Below, piece after piece: positions 39,501-51,571 of a stretch of 64,000 nucleotides of DNA (positions are counted from its first letter, which is position 1; each line of letters starts with the position of its first letter). The notes beneath the pieces are model-generated. The model did no database searches and was not told where the DNA came from. It saw only the letters and a program-made list of their open reading frames with translations. The translations under genes and the position numbers were made by a program. Source of the DNA: Sipunculus nudus (Eukaryota > Annelida > Sipuncula > Golfingiida > Sipunculidae); assembly GCA_026874595.1 (NCBI GenBank), contig CM049320.1:42726714-42790713 (forward strand). The letters are read 5' to 3'.

Positions 39501-41330
39501 CATCATTTGGCATGTCCTTTTGACTGCGCCGTTGACCCATGATCTGGTGTTGGCACGACCAGTCTCAACAGATTTGTCTTGATTAGATGCGGTCATTAGT
39601 AGTTGATAGCTATGGTAGGTTATGGAAGGACTGGTGGCACGCTTAATTGCACCATCCACCAGGATTAATCATGATTCCTGATCAGTCTTACGACATATGT
39701 GATCACTATTGACCGTTTGTACCGGTCTTGGTGATCAGTCGTGTGACTGTGCATAGTGGTATGAGACCAATCGTTCAACTTGTGGTTCCTAAGATCGTAT
39801 GGCCATATTCCAGGGCGCACCAGCTGATCTAAAGCCTAGAACGCAATAAAATAATACAGTTGGTGAGTTGATGACTGAAGAAATATTGGCAAATCAAATA
39901 ACTGATCATAAGGTGGCGCCACCAGCCCTTCCGCCAGAGGTCGTTTCTTCTCACTACGAACCACACGAATGTCACGGATAAACCTCCTGCATACATTCAT
40001 TCACACAACAGGCTTATCGCTGATATCAAGTTATTACGCCCGATAAGTGTGAATTACTAAAATTAAGTAAATCGAGCAACTATAAAATATTCATCGACTT
40101 ATCCATTTCAAATATAACTTACAGAAGGTTAGTGAAAAGTTATTAAAAGGTATTATGATAAACCTGTGGAACTATTTTGCGATGTAATTATGTTTTACCT
40201 GCAGAATAAGCTGTTTTATCATTATAATATGCCTATTTTTACATGCATAGTCAAATACGTACTGTGTTACTTTTATGTATTTATTTATTTTAATGTAATA
40301 TATTGCAAGTCAACAACAAATTCCTGAAACTGAAGGCTAATAAATATTAACTTATCTTAATATCCGTGACGCAGTTATGTCAATATAAACAAAACTTATG
40401 CACGTCCTAGAATAGTTTATGTGATATAACTGTTTCCAAAATTGTTGAAGATGTAAATGCACGGTAATAGTGGAGCGGCACTTGGTGTGGTCATTTCAAC
40501 ATCATGCAAAAGGATTTCTTGGATGTTTTGGGGGATTAACCATTGTTTAATGCTGACATGAGAAATGAGCGCCAGGGGATCGACAGTCACATGTTTTTTT
40601 CACATTTACTGACCATGCAAATGGGCCAGTGACTGGGTCAAAAGTCAGTTCAAACATGCTTAAATCCTTCACTGACAGCAGGGTTTATTCATATGCATGA
40701 TAAACTGGAGGTTGCTCTTACAGTATGGCAGTGTGGGACGACCGGGACTTCTTATCTATACTATCAACCCTTGATATCATTTTTTTTGCAAATTAAGGAA
40801 AGACCTTCTGTTCACATTTCAAAAAGCTGATGCTTACATTATATTACTTATCCGTGAAATCCTCATCACAAAAACACACGTTTTTGTAATTTGCCATTAA
40901 ACGATTCTTAATCAATATATTTGATTTGAAACCCAAAAATCCTTTCAAGCAGAGTCGTACTGTTGTGAGTCCAATTCTGCACAGTGTGGACCAGTCTCAG
41001 TGACCACCGACCGATGGAGCGACTATGCGTGGTGACCTGCGACCCATCGTTCAACTGATCGCAAGATGATGCCCGACTGATTGTGCAATGTCTGGCGGTG
41101 CAACCAACTTGCGAGCTCCTACGATCTTCAGATTCTCCAGTTAATCAGAAATTGATTTTAATCATGATCCTTAAACGATCCACGACCGATTTTTCATCCA
41201 GTGATCGATTACAAACTCTGCGATCGGTCGTACGCGCATCTCATGTTTTACATTACGTCAAATGTTTTGTCATGGGAATGTCGTACTCGTACCCCGGTCG
41301 TATTTTCACGTGACAGGGGCTGTAGCTGAT
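39500..41330. repeat. Pair of related GATCG-rich segments (39510-39840 and 40960-41330)
   Basis: Shared blocks include GACCAGTCTCA, GACTGTGCATAGTGGT/GACTATGCGTGGTGA and CCAATCGTTCAACT/CCATCGTTCAACTGATCG followed by AAGAT. They look like subterminal repeats of a decayed DNA transposon whose interior is the AT-rich 39840-40960. Termini were not resolved. The 1.1 kb between them has no gene. Confidence 0.45.
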
Positions 41331-41897
41331 CAATATAATTGTAATATAAAGACTCATTGTCATAAGCTTAACTTTGAGGCAGAAATTAAACTTTTGCACA
41401 TTGTACACTTAATATTGTCTTCGACCATACTATATTTAATCCTTTCCCCTTGTTCTGGGGATTAGTTAAGCATCATATAAAAGTTTAAATGTTAACCTGT
41501 GTGGAAAAGTGTTATTTTTCATTTTGGTTTCCAGTAAGTAGCACCAGCTTCTTGCTTTGTCATATTGATTCTATGATCAAAATGTATGAATGTCATGTTC
41601 AAGCTTTCTTTTGAGAAACATTTAACAGACAGAAAGGGGTATGCAACTAACCTTCTGCAAATTGTAACTAACCTTCTGCAATACATAAAAACAAGAATGC
41701 TATGACAAAGAATCCAGCCGTTCATGGGAAATGTTGCTGCGTGTATGAATTTTTACTATAAAGAAGACTACCTTCAAACCTGCTTAAAGGAGGAAAAGTT
41801 TATTCAGGAAAAACGCCTCCATCCCTTAAACCCTAAAATATAACCAAATTCATTGGCTTGAATAATGCACGAACGGTGATACCAAAAATTGACAATA

Positions 41898-42422
41898 GGA
41901 CCAGGAAAACGGGCGAAACAAAGTCGCAAAATCGACACGGGGGGTTCAGAGGGGTCTACCTTCATGAAAACAAAATGGAACATATCCAAGAACTCCTTTG
42001 TTTACTAAGTACATGTAAAACATTGTATCCTCTTTATTGAACATTTTCAATTTTTAAAAGTAATCATGCATCAGATCTAGAGAAAAAACGAATAGCGAGG
42101 CATACACTTAAACAGAGAAACTAAACAAGATGAATCATATGACAATTTTGTGCAAGATCCGTACGCCTAATCCTGATGGACTGTGATAACTCTGATCCAG
42201 ATGATATATTGATTGATCAAATTATTGGCGTTAATGAACAAATGGTTAAAGAATGACTCCTTGATGCAGGTAATAATTTAACAATATTGGGTAAAGCTGT
42301 TCGAATCAGTCAACAGTACGAACAAAATCACGCAATCATTAATGACGACCCGTGCACAGAAGTAGGTGCCGTGACGTAACGGACCAGGTAAACGCGCGAA
42401 ACAAAGTCGCAAAATCGACACA
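41898..42422 (+). repeat. Direct repeat of about 40 bp in the Gypsy remnant
   Basis: GGACCAGGAAAACGGGCGAA and GGACCAGGTAAACGCGCGAA, each followed by ACAAAGTCGCAAAATCGACA, occur at about 41898 and 42380. Both run into an I-D-T-G protease-like motif. The first copy continues differently, so two element fragments or a duplication are joined here. Confidence 0.7.
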
Positions 42423-43820
42423 GGCGCAAAATGTAAAACGATGAATGTAAGAGACCTTCAGGATTTGCCCCAACTACTTGTCATCTCTCACGTGCATGTA
42501 CTCCGTTCATAAACCATTACATCCACCCTGTGGGGGCTGCATATTGCCAATGTAGTGCAACAATATCACACTAGTTGTAAATTTTAAGATAATAAATCTT
42601 GATCAAGAAAGCGTTATATCAGGTCAGACTGCAAAGAAACTGAGCCTGATCACTCGCTTAACCACTGTGTGTTAAACGAAACGCAAGGCAAAGCTTTACA
42701 GCTACTTCTTGGTATCAATAACATGCGGACAGAATTCCCAACAACGGTACAATCCCTGGAAAATACTCCATTAAACTGAAGCCAGGCACAAAGGGAGCTG
42801 TACGTCTCATTATCGCCAATCAGCGATGGAGCGTGAGAAAATCATTGACATGTTGAAAGAAATGGAAGCAGAACGTAATATGAGGAAAGCAGAAGAGCCA
42901 GCAGAGTGGGTTACCTCCATGATAGTTTCCACCCGAAAAAAATTATTTGCATTGAACCTAAAGATCTATAACTAATGCAAAATAAAGAGAGCACTATCTG
43001 ATGCGCAATATAGAGGACATAGACGCTGAAATTCCTGAAACCAAAGTGTTTTCAAAACTAGATGAGACATCGTATCTTACAATGCTCAACACCGCAATCG
43101 GTCATTTCAGATGGCTGCGCTTACTATTTGCTGTCAGATGTGCTACTGAAGTATTTCAACGGATAATTTAAGGGACACCAGGTATGTATGCCGTGAGGGG
43201 TCCTTGTTGCTGGTAGTGATGAAAAACATCATAATGAAATCCTGAAACAAGTCAAAGGCGGAGCCACAAACTTCAACTTAAAGTCAAATCCAGAAAAGCT
43301 GCCCATATGCACATTTATTCCGTATATTGGACTTTTACTTTCTGAGTTTGTTACCTACTTCAGAAAATTCATTCCAAAACTTAACGAGGAATGCAGCCCT
43401 TTAAGGATGGTATTGAAGGAAAATGTACAATTTGACTGGCTAAAGCAAGATGAGGAAGCCTTTAGTTAGCTTAACTCACTCTGCTCTAACCCACCAGTAC
43501 TTGCGTACTATGATTTAACAATCTTTTAGAAACGCTGTCAGATATGCGAGTAAACACGGTCATGGAGCTGTTCTCCTCCGAGAAGGTAAACCAGTCGCGT
43601 ATGCGTCAACAGCATTGTCCGATAGTTAGCAGAGAGATACGATCAATACATATATTGAAAAAGAATTGCTTTCAGTGATTTCTCGTGAACCAAATTACAT
43701 TGTTACATACTAGGAAAATCATTAACTGTAAATAATGATCAAAACCACTGGAACAAATATTAAAGAAACCTCTTCTTTCAGCTCCAATTAGGCTACAACG
43801 TATGCTGCAAAATCTACAAT
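42118..43820 (+). pseudogene. Degenerate Gypsy/Ty3 gag-pol
   Basis: Interrupted plus-strand frames match in order: gag C-terminal (QDESYDNFVQD..., about 42122-42365), protease with IDTGAKC (about 42411), reverse transcriptase (RKAEEPAEWV about 42885; KVFSKLD about 43045; GHFRWLRLLF about 43103; EVFQR about 43150), connection/thumb (FRKFIPKLN about 43360; NVQFDWLKQDEEAF about 43421) and the start of RNase H (VAYASTALS about 43597). Many stops and frameshifts are present. RNase H is truncated and integrase is absent, so it is inactive. Confidence 0.88.
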
Positions 43821-44306
43821 GGTAATATATAAACATATCCTATTTTTATTTATTTATTTATTTTTTTCTATTATCCACCTGATATAAATATTGTATGCCC
43901 CCAATATTTACTGCTCACTCTAACGCCACACAATGGGCTTAACTTAAGAGGACATTGAAATAGGTCACTCAAATCAGTATATGGACAGCTGGTCAAACAG
44001 GGGACGATTGGTATACGTTTTTTCGCCTCCCCCCCCCCCCCCCGGCCCAAACAAAAAACAAACATCAATGGTTATAATATATATACCAATGGCGTAATTT
44101 ATTAATATCCTTTGAGACAAATATGTTGATACCAACCGGTTTCATATTTGTTTCTCTTACAAGTAATTCATTTAAAACGCTTAAGTACGTATGTATTTGC
44201 ATTTGATATTGTCTCTGAAAATTAAGTCTCTGTCAGTATATATAGATATATTTCACATTTTTAAAGAAAGATTCCAACCTAAGACTTCGTATTTTCGAAG
44301 GACTGT

Positions 44307-44311
44307 TATAA

Positions 44312-44370
<59 letters not shown>
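44307..44370. repeat. (TA)n microsatellite
   Basis: About 60 bp of AT dinucleotides with one TACA interruption, between the Gypsy pol remnant and its LTR. Confidence 0.95.
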
Positions 44371-44372
<2 letters not shown>

Positions 44373-44448
44373 ATATCTTACAACGTTATGAGTAAGGGTA
44401 GAACTGGTGGTGTAAGTATGGCTTTTTTCTGATTTAATGTATTTCATT

Positions 44449-45342
44449 TGTTACAAATGTCTCTTTTATTGTATGCAGCAGTCTTGCATGTGTATGTGCA
44501 GCGCTAGCATTGTCAATTACCATGGGAGACACACGAGCTGGCCCGGCCCACGCGTGGGGTGTGACGTGTAAACACAGCGGTCATGCTAGTCTGGGGCTTT
44601 CTCGCCTGGCCCAGCCGGCCCGGCTCACGTGTGAACCCTGACATGTAGAAACAGCGTTCTCTGTTCTAGATGTTTCCTGTAACGTGCGTATTGTTGGGTT
44701 CTTTGGATTGTTCGGGAAATGGAAAGTTCTTGGCTTGAGGTGAAAATTTATAAATAAGGGGCGGTGTTTTAGAGCCGAGAGAGAAAAGAGAAATATTCAG
44801 GCCGACACAGAAGAGTATGTGTCAATTAGTGGACCTTTTCCGATAATTGCGGCAGTTATAGATCTTCTTCGAATTTGTAACGGATTTTAATTAGTCTTCA
44901 GTTTGCCTCTGGGATCACTACCCCAACTTCACTTTTGGATTACAACAAATTGATTTTGTGATTGAACTGGACTGTTATTCTCTGAGAAGATTTATGTGAA
45001 CTGTTCATCTGGATTATATGCTTTAAAGGGCTTTTTTTGTCGCTGTGACAGTGGTGGTATCGAGGTACTGTACACTTTATTTATTATACTGTGAAATTGT
45101 ATTGATTTGCTGTTGCACTGTTGTTATACTGTGAATTGTATTTATTTAGTGTGTTGAAATTGTAGGGTTGTTTTAAGAATTAATTATAGTTATTTGTTAA
45201 CAAAAAAGCACTGACTTCTTTATTCATTCCCCTAGATATTTCACACTGCCTAGTGTTACAGAATCTGATATTTGTTTTATCTCCATAACAAAATATGTGC
45301 TCGTCACGACTGCGTGATATGTTGATATTAGGTTCCGTAACA
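44449..45342 (+). mobile_element. 3' LTR of the Gypsy element, 894 bp
   Basis: It begins TGTTACAAATG and ends TTCCGTAACA, so TGTTAC is matched by its complement GTAACA. It is homologous to the solo LTR at 15453-16290. It lies downstream of and in the same orientation as the gag-pol remnant. The flanks CATT and CACT do not match, as expected when the 5' LTR is missing. The 600 bp between pol and LTR hold a poly-C run and a TA microsatellite, not integrase. Confidence 0.8.
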
Positions 45343-46850
45343 CACTTTAAAAAGACCATCTTTCAAAATGACTTCACTTGACCAAATGATGCAGTCAGGT
45401 CACCCAGTGCAGATAGAGTGATCATATTCACGATCAGAATTATTTCTTAAAGTCTCATGACGGTCTTTTTTTGGACTGTGTGAAATGTGGATCTGAGAAA
45501 CTGCCTTAGAGAAACTACATTAGTAATTTTTTAAGTAAGACCTGTCGTCTCACACACACACACACACACATTGTTAACAATGTATAAATAGGTGCCATTT
45601 GATACTTGATAATCCCATCAAACAAAGTAAAGCTGGTTTGACCACTTCCACATGGATAACAGGACACACAGAAACAACATTTGTCCAATTTAAAAAGATT
45701 TTTTATCGATTCCCAGGATAAAGGGAATGCTGAATCCAATTCCAACCGAATAAAAGCTCGAACATTAATGCTTTTACTAGAATTAATATATTTATATATT
45801 TTAAGGTAAATATGTTGAGTTTATACCACATTTCTATGTTACCTTCTACATTTTGCTTTGTTGTTCGCTTAAAATATCATTTTTGTTTTGAATATCAATC
45901 CGTTGATAATAAACGCAACCTGTTCACATTTGAGGCATTGGGCATGGTCAAAAGAAACCGTTATTTCGCTTTAAACTTTGCCGATACACGCCCTTTGCCA
46001 CTAAATTTTCCCCGCAGGTAGATTTGTATCTTAAACTGTTAATGCGGCCAATTTTAGGCACAAAATACATTGTCTTGGTGGGCCTGTGAAACCCACAACA
46101 ATAGGCCCTGCTGAATTATAACTTTTCAAATAAAGTGTGAACCCTGATGGAATATACAGGTTAACTTAAGTTAAGTTTGTCTGCAAAAGAAGTATAGTTT
46201 TAAATATGACGATTTATTAAAGTCATTATTCATCTACCTAGCATAGCAAGATTTCCTATTCTTTCAAGAGGGGAAATTTAAGAAGGAAATACATCTTATG
46301 TAAAATGAAACTTCTTGACATATATCTTAGAAGATTCTGCATATTTCTTAATAATTGCAAATTGTTGTACAACGGTGAAGGCCCAATGCCTAATCCTGGT
46401 TGACACTAAATTCCTCTTGAGGAAACAAAAATCTTAACATGTGACCCTTGTAAACAGATACAACTAGACACTTCTGTAACACAGCCAACGTAAAATACCC
46501 AAGGGATGTCTAGTAAAAAAGTTAGATATCCACCGTCCTAGAAAGTATACGAGACGACAGGACGCAGACTAAATTGTAGAATATTTTATACTCCATTCTT
46601 TACTATTTAAAATGATATCATCTTCATTATATCTCATTAATGTCAAATTAAGCCTACAACTGTCATAGGTTCATGTAATTATTGCAAGTATGTTGTTATT
46701 GCGCTTTTCGCATTCTTTATAAAGGGGAAATACTTTAAAAAAACTTCATAAAAAATGCAAATGAAGATTTAACACTCGTACTATTTTGTAATCTCTAAAG
46801 AAAAGTATCAAAATGGTCACGTTTACAAGGAATATTAAGATGACTGACAG
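45343..46850. other. Gene-free stretch with a CA microsatellite
   Basis: No gene, domain or bounded repeat recognised. (CA)n is at 45551-45571. Confidence 0.5.
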
Positions 46851-46858
46851 ACGGATTT

Positions 46859-46894
<36 letters not shown>

Positions 46895-46909
46895 GTATGT
46901 ATATATATG

Positions 46910-47345
46910 TATTAATAAGCAGAGTATGATATTTTGTACCCGCAAAGTACAAAGGAAGTGAACAGTACGCCGCCATTGAGAACCACCGTTTCTCCTCCAT
47001 TGGCAAGAAACGCCTTTTGAAATATAATATAATTGCTATAATATGCATCGTAGACCATTTTGGCATGGCATAACTGGACTCTCCATTCCTCATTGACTAT
47101 TAATTGTTCTAGAAAGCATTGAAATCTGACCACTTTTACAAAAGTAACATCAAAATTCTTATGAGAAGGGGGTAAAAGGCGCCCATCTTGAAAAAAATGG
47201 CGGTCATATTGGATATTTAACTGTCTAAGTGTTTTGGTCTTGTGAAGGGTCTTAAAGGAGCAAACATGCAAAATTTGGTGCTTGTTTCACCCCATGAAGT
47301 ATTCTGGCTATATTTGCACTTATCTGCTGGAATAATAGGGGCCCG
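46910..47345. repeat. Dispersed repeat with AAAATGGCGG motif
   Basis: The segment contains GGCGCCCATCTTGAAAAAAATGGCGGTCA-type sequence and ends GCACTTATCTGCTGG, preceded by (TA)n at 46871-46905. The overlapping minus-strand open frame of about 119 codons has no recognisable domain and is attributed to the repeat. Confidence 0.45.
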
Positions 47346-47461
47346 GCGTAGGCTGCTCCATCTGATGCCTCACTCAAGCACAAATTTGATCTATTTCTTA
47401 ATCTAAATCATTCTGGTGACATGTAATTCCTTAAGTGACCATCGTATATGTATACCATATA

Positions 47462-47600
47462 GGACAAGCGTGGGTAGCAGGATGGGCAAATGAGAAAGGG
47501 ACCAGCGTGGGCCCGATGTGGGTGTACCCTTGCCCACATAGCCCCACACTGCCTACCTTAAGTCCACACCTGCCTACCTTTTACCCACATGGGGCCTCTG
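47462..47600. repeat. TGGGC/GCCCA-rich tandem block
   Basis: Repeated GTGGGTA, GATGGGCAAA, GTGGGC and CCCACA elements, symmetric on both strands. Similar blocks are common in invertebrate genomes. It directly precedes the 47627 element. Confidence 0.5.
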
Positions 47601-48502
47601 TGTACAAGTTGTCTGGGATTATAATCGGGACTGCCTAAACGCCCATACATGCACGCAGTTCCGCCTACCTAAACAAGTGCCTAAAAAGCGTGCGGCCAGA
47701 TTTTGCGGACCACAACGTCTGGACAAAATTTTTTTGTTGGGTGTTTGTTAATTTGATTGATGGAGATTTAAATAATTTATGCGGGGAATAACATCAAAAA
47801 TATATTTTATAGAGGAATATAACCTCTGAACATCACCAACATGGCAGTAAGATCGTCAAACATGTTAAAATATGTCTGAAAAAAAGACTAAATCTAGATC
47901 CAATGATCCGGTGAGTATACGCGTTGCAAATAGCTTTTTGTTATAACATGCTACATATTATTTACCTTATTTATCATGTCCCCTTGTATCATGTAGGCCT
48001 ATAGTACTTAAATGTCTTGTATTCAATACTTTTAAGAGAAAAAAATGGTAAAGACTTTAAGACAAGCAACACCATTTTTAAAAGCAGCTATTTTTTTACC
48101 CATTTAGGTAGGAATTTATGTTTTTTTTTAATATTGTTATAATTTTACTACAGTCAAGTGCAATAGGACTGGTACCAGTTTACATAATTACTTTTCTTGC
48201 TTGGGTGCCATTAATACTGAAGCATATATGAAATGTCATGATTTTTATAAAATTATTCCACATCATACTTATTCAGTAACTAAATAAATATTCTTTGATC
48301 TATCAATAGCAAAGGTGCACAGGGCATTAATTAGCCTGTCAAAGCAAAAACATAGATTTTATATATATGTGAATACATATATGTGATAAAAGCTTATTAA
48401 CTTAAAGATCTTTATTTAATATTATTATTATATTATATTTTTATATCTTTGTTTGTATCTTACTATGGACATGATTATAATGTAATGTTAATTATTGTCT
48501 GA

Positions 48503-48537
<35 letters not shown>

Positions 48538-48556
48538 TAATAATAATAATAATTGT
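48503..48556. repeat. (AAT)n microsatellite
   Basis: About 17 AAT/AATG repeats, followed by an ATTATA repeat to 48590, inside the 47627-50105 element. Confidence 0.93.
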
Positions 48557-49410
48557 AACTATAATTATAATTATAATTATAATTATAATAAATAAAATAA
48601 ACTGGAATAACAACCAATGTTATAATACAGCTACTATGATTTACTCAATTAGTCAGTTTGCTCAGTGAATCAAAGGATCTAATCATTGTTGTTGTTTCAA
48701 TATTATAAAGAGGATTACATGTTGGTAAATTTACCCGCAAATAACTGAACTGTAACATATTTAATTATTTATTGACCCAAAAAATAGTTAAATTCGAATA
48801 TAATTAATGATATAATATTGCCTAAAACTGGGATGGTGATAAGTTTTTACTATAAGTTTCTTTCTTATAAACTAACTGAAGCACTTAGTACATTAAAAGA
48901 ATATACCCCTCACCCCACCCCACGGCCCCACCCACACCCAGCCTCAACTAATAATCCATATTCCATATGGATTATGAAAAAGATGTCTAAACTTATCACT
49001 TTTGAACCATGCATTGTTGCTTTTGTTATCTTTTTTTAGAAACAAACATATAAAATTGAATTAGTTTTCTCAATAATATGATTATCATGTTCAAGCAAGC
49101 TCTGTCTACATAATTATATGGCGATACATTGTTACCTGTATTCCAGTCTTCATCAATTTCTGTTTCATTACATTTCAGGAGCAGATAACTGTAATAGTGA
49201 TATTACCAACAACAAAGTTCCAACTTGGCAATACGGTCAATTATCATTGTTTTGCAGGTTTCGCATGGTCAAGTTCTGCAATATTTTATATTCTTGGTAC
49301 TTACATTATGTACACAATTAGCTTTGGGATAATGGTGTTTACAAAACAATTTTAAATTCAATGCCATATTTAAATATTCTTGGCTGGTTATTTTGTGTGT
49401 GGAATAAGTA

Positions 49411-49452
<42 letters not shown>
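49411..49452. repeat. (GT)n microsatellite
   Basis: About 19 GT dinucleotides inside the 47627-50105 element. Confidence 0.93.
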
Positions 49453-49453
<1 letters not shown>

Positions 49454-50869
49454 GGTCTCAGTAACTGGTTTGTCACAATATTTTTTTTTTGTTTTGTGCT
49501 AATTTTTGTTTGTTATAACAATAATAGTATTTTGCATATATTTATCGTATCACGGATTTCTGAATATATTGTGTTTTTGTTGTATAAATAAATCCGTTGC
49601 AACCAATATGTGTCTTCAGTTCACTCCCCCTCAATACTGAATAAAAACACACAAGAAACATTATTTGTGATTAATTGTATTCTTTATATGAAAAAAATCA
49701 GGCCTGATTGTAAATAATGATTTAAATTAAATGGCTGATAATTTCCTTGGTCTTCTCCCGCATAGTGCCTTCTGTTTCGTTTAATAAATATTAATAAATT
49801 ATACTAATGGGACTGGGGCAACGTTTTCTTTTGCTTTTATTTAATGCACTGAATAGGTGACCTAGCATACGGTAATCTAGAAAAGGTACATGACGAACAC
49901 GTACCCTCCGCAAAATCTGGCAGCACGCTTTTTGGGCACTTGCAATTGTTTATGTACGCGATTTTTTATAATTATGTTTCTTCATTAATGTCATTCTGGT
50001 GCTCCATGCAATCTTGTATTGTCAAGAGCAAATAAAATTGTATTGTATTGTATTGTGTTGAGTTGCGAAACTGCGTGAATGTGTGCACGCATTTTAGGCA
50101 GTCCCTTGTAATCTAATACATGTAATCGTAATTCACAAAATTGAATTCTCGTGTGTGTTAAAATGAATTCATTACATGAGTGTTGAATTCTCAAAAGCCC
50201 TTCGGTCAATTAAAAATAAATTATAAATTACTTTAAAGATTTAATTATGAAGAGAAAATGCAATTATTCCTGAGGAGTCCGAGTCCAGATAAAAAGTACA
50301 AGAGAAAATGTTTTCAAATGTAGGCTAATTATTTCTATCACACTCACACCATCGATCCTCATTTGTCGAAGTCCGAGTTGGAGTTTTGTAAATTAAACAT
50401 GCAGTATTGATGTAACAGATCATTTGAGGAGACAGTCGTATTATATGCAAAAAGAGTAAAACAGTAAAACATCTTACACGCGTAAAATTGTTATGAAGCA
50501 ACAATCCAAATCTAATACTTATAAAAGGAATTCGGTTCACGTTTGTTCGCAATGTTCTCTAAAACCGCGTTGTGAACAATATTGTGCCATACATCATTTT
50601 AAAGGTTATTATCCCCGCAGTGACAAGGATGATATGAAAATAAATTAATTTTTAATATACATATAATTTTTAGTGATTTTTCAGTTTTTTTTTTTTTACC
50701 GAGCACAGATGAACTGCCTTCGGCAATCATCGGAATGCGTGCATCGTGGTCACTTAACCTCTAACACTAAGGACTATTGTTCATATTAATAATGCTTGCT
50801 TTCAATGAGGGATTTGACCCACGTGCGTGGTCAGTAAAAGAGAAAAACACATGTTTCTCGCTTTATGAA

Positions 50870-51060
50870 ATGGGGAGTTCAACCCATGAGGATTAATGAC
50901 AAAACCTAATTCAAGGTCCCAATTTCAGGAACATTGGGCTGGGGTGGTGGCGTGGGTTTCAGGCCTAAAATTTGTCTGATACGATGAAAAAAAAAGTTGC
51001 GGTGGCTGAAAATATGGGATACGGACCCACTGCATGTCCACCACTGGGTCCTGCTGGGTC
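50870..51060 (+). mobile_element. Diverged CAGGGGCGGATCC-family repeat
   Basis: GTTCAACCCATGAGGATTAA, ACAAAACCTA, AGGTCCCAATTTCAGG and CCTAAAATTTGTCTGATACG align in order with 24828-24963. The left tip is lost. Confidence 0.4.
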
Positions 51061-51571
51061 CGCTTCTGCTACTTATGATGTATGCATATTTCTGTTTCCC
51101 TCTTCAGGAACAGTTTAAATTTCCTTGCAACGTACATGTAATTAATCTTTCATGTGTTCCTAACATCAACCTATTCTTTATACGTCCAACGATGATACAA
51201 GTCAAATATCAACGAAACACTATGCCTCCGCGTCTCATTCCGGTTCCGGTTCGCAATTTTTGCCACGAGCACAGCGCCACAAAATAAGAGTAAAAAATAT
51301 TTGTACATATTCTCGTATTCCGAGAGTACCAACTAAAAATCTGTATTCCCTTTTAAGTTTCATAATAAAAAATGAGCAAACATTCAATATCTCAGTAAAT
51401 ATATCTCCCAAACCCCGGTAAAAAGCCCGGTATACCGGGTTTATCAGCTAGTAATAAATATAAGCTGTTGTTTCGGGGTATAGAGTTCAGAATCCGAGTC
51501 CGAAACCGGGTTTTACCAAGGGTTTAAGGACATATCGGCCGCCGTTGATATCCGCCGCAGGCCTCAAACCG

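Larger units (their letters stand above)
47627..50105. mobile_element. TIR transposon, 2.48 kb, with 8-bp target duplication
   Basis: The left end GGGACTGCCTAAACGC and the right end, whose complement is GGGACTGCCTAAAATGCGTG, continue as CATGCACGCAGTTCCGC / CATTCACGCAGTTTCGC. Further in, CCTAAAAAGCGTGCGGCCAG at 47670 is matched by the complement of 49915-49945. Flanks TTATAATC (47619-47626) and TTGTAATC (50106-50113) form an 8-bp duplication with one change. The interior is AT-rich with an (AAT)n run and (GT)n, without a transposase. An extra about 100 bp is inserted in the right arm. Confidence 0.78.

Noticed and set aside
44449-45342. Second solo LTR with target duplication
   Set aside because: Flanks CATT and CACT do not match and a same-strand gag-pol remnant lies just upstream, so it is read as a 3' LTR.
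46857-47271. Minus-strand frame of about 119 codons
   Set aside because: It overlaps a dispersed AAAATGGCGG repeat, has no recognisable domain and no supporting splice context.
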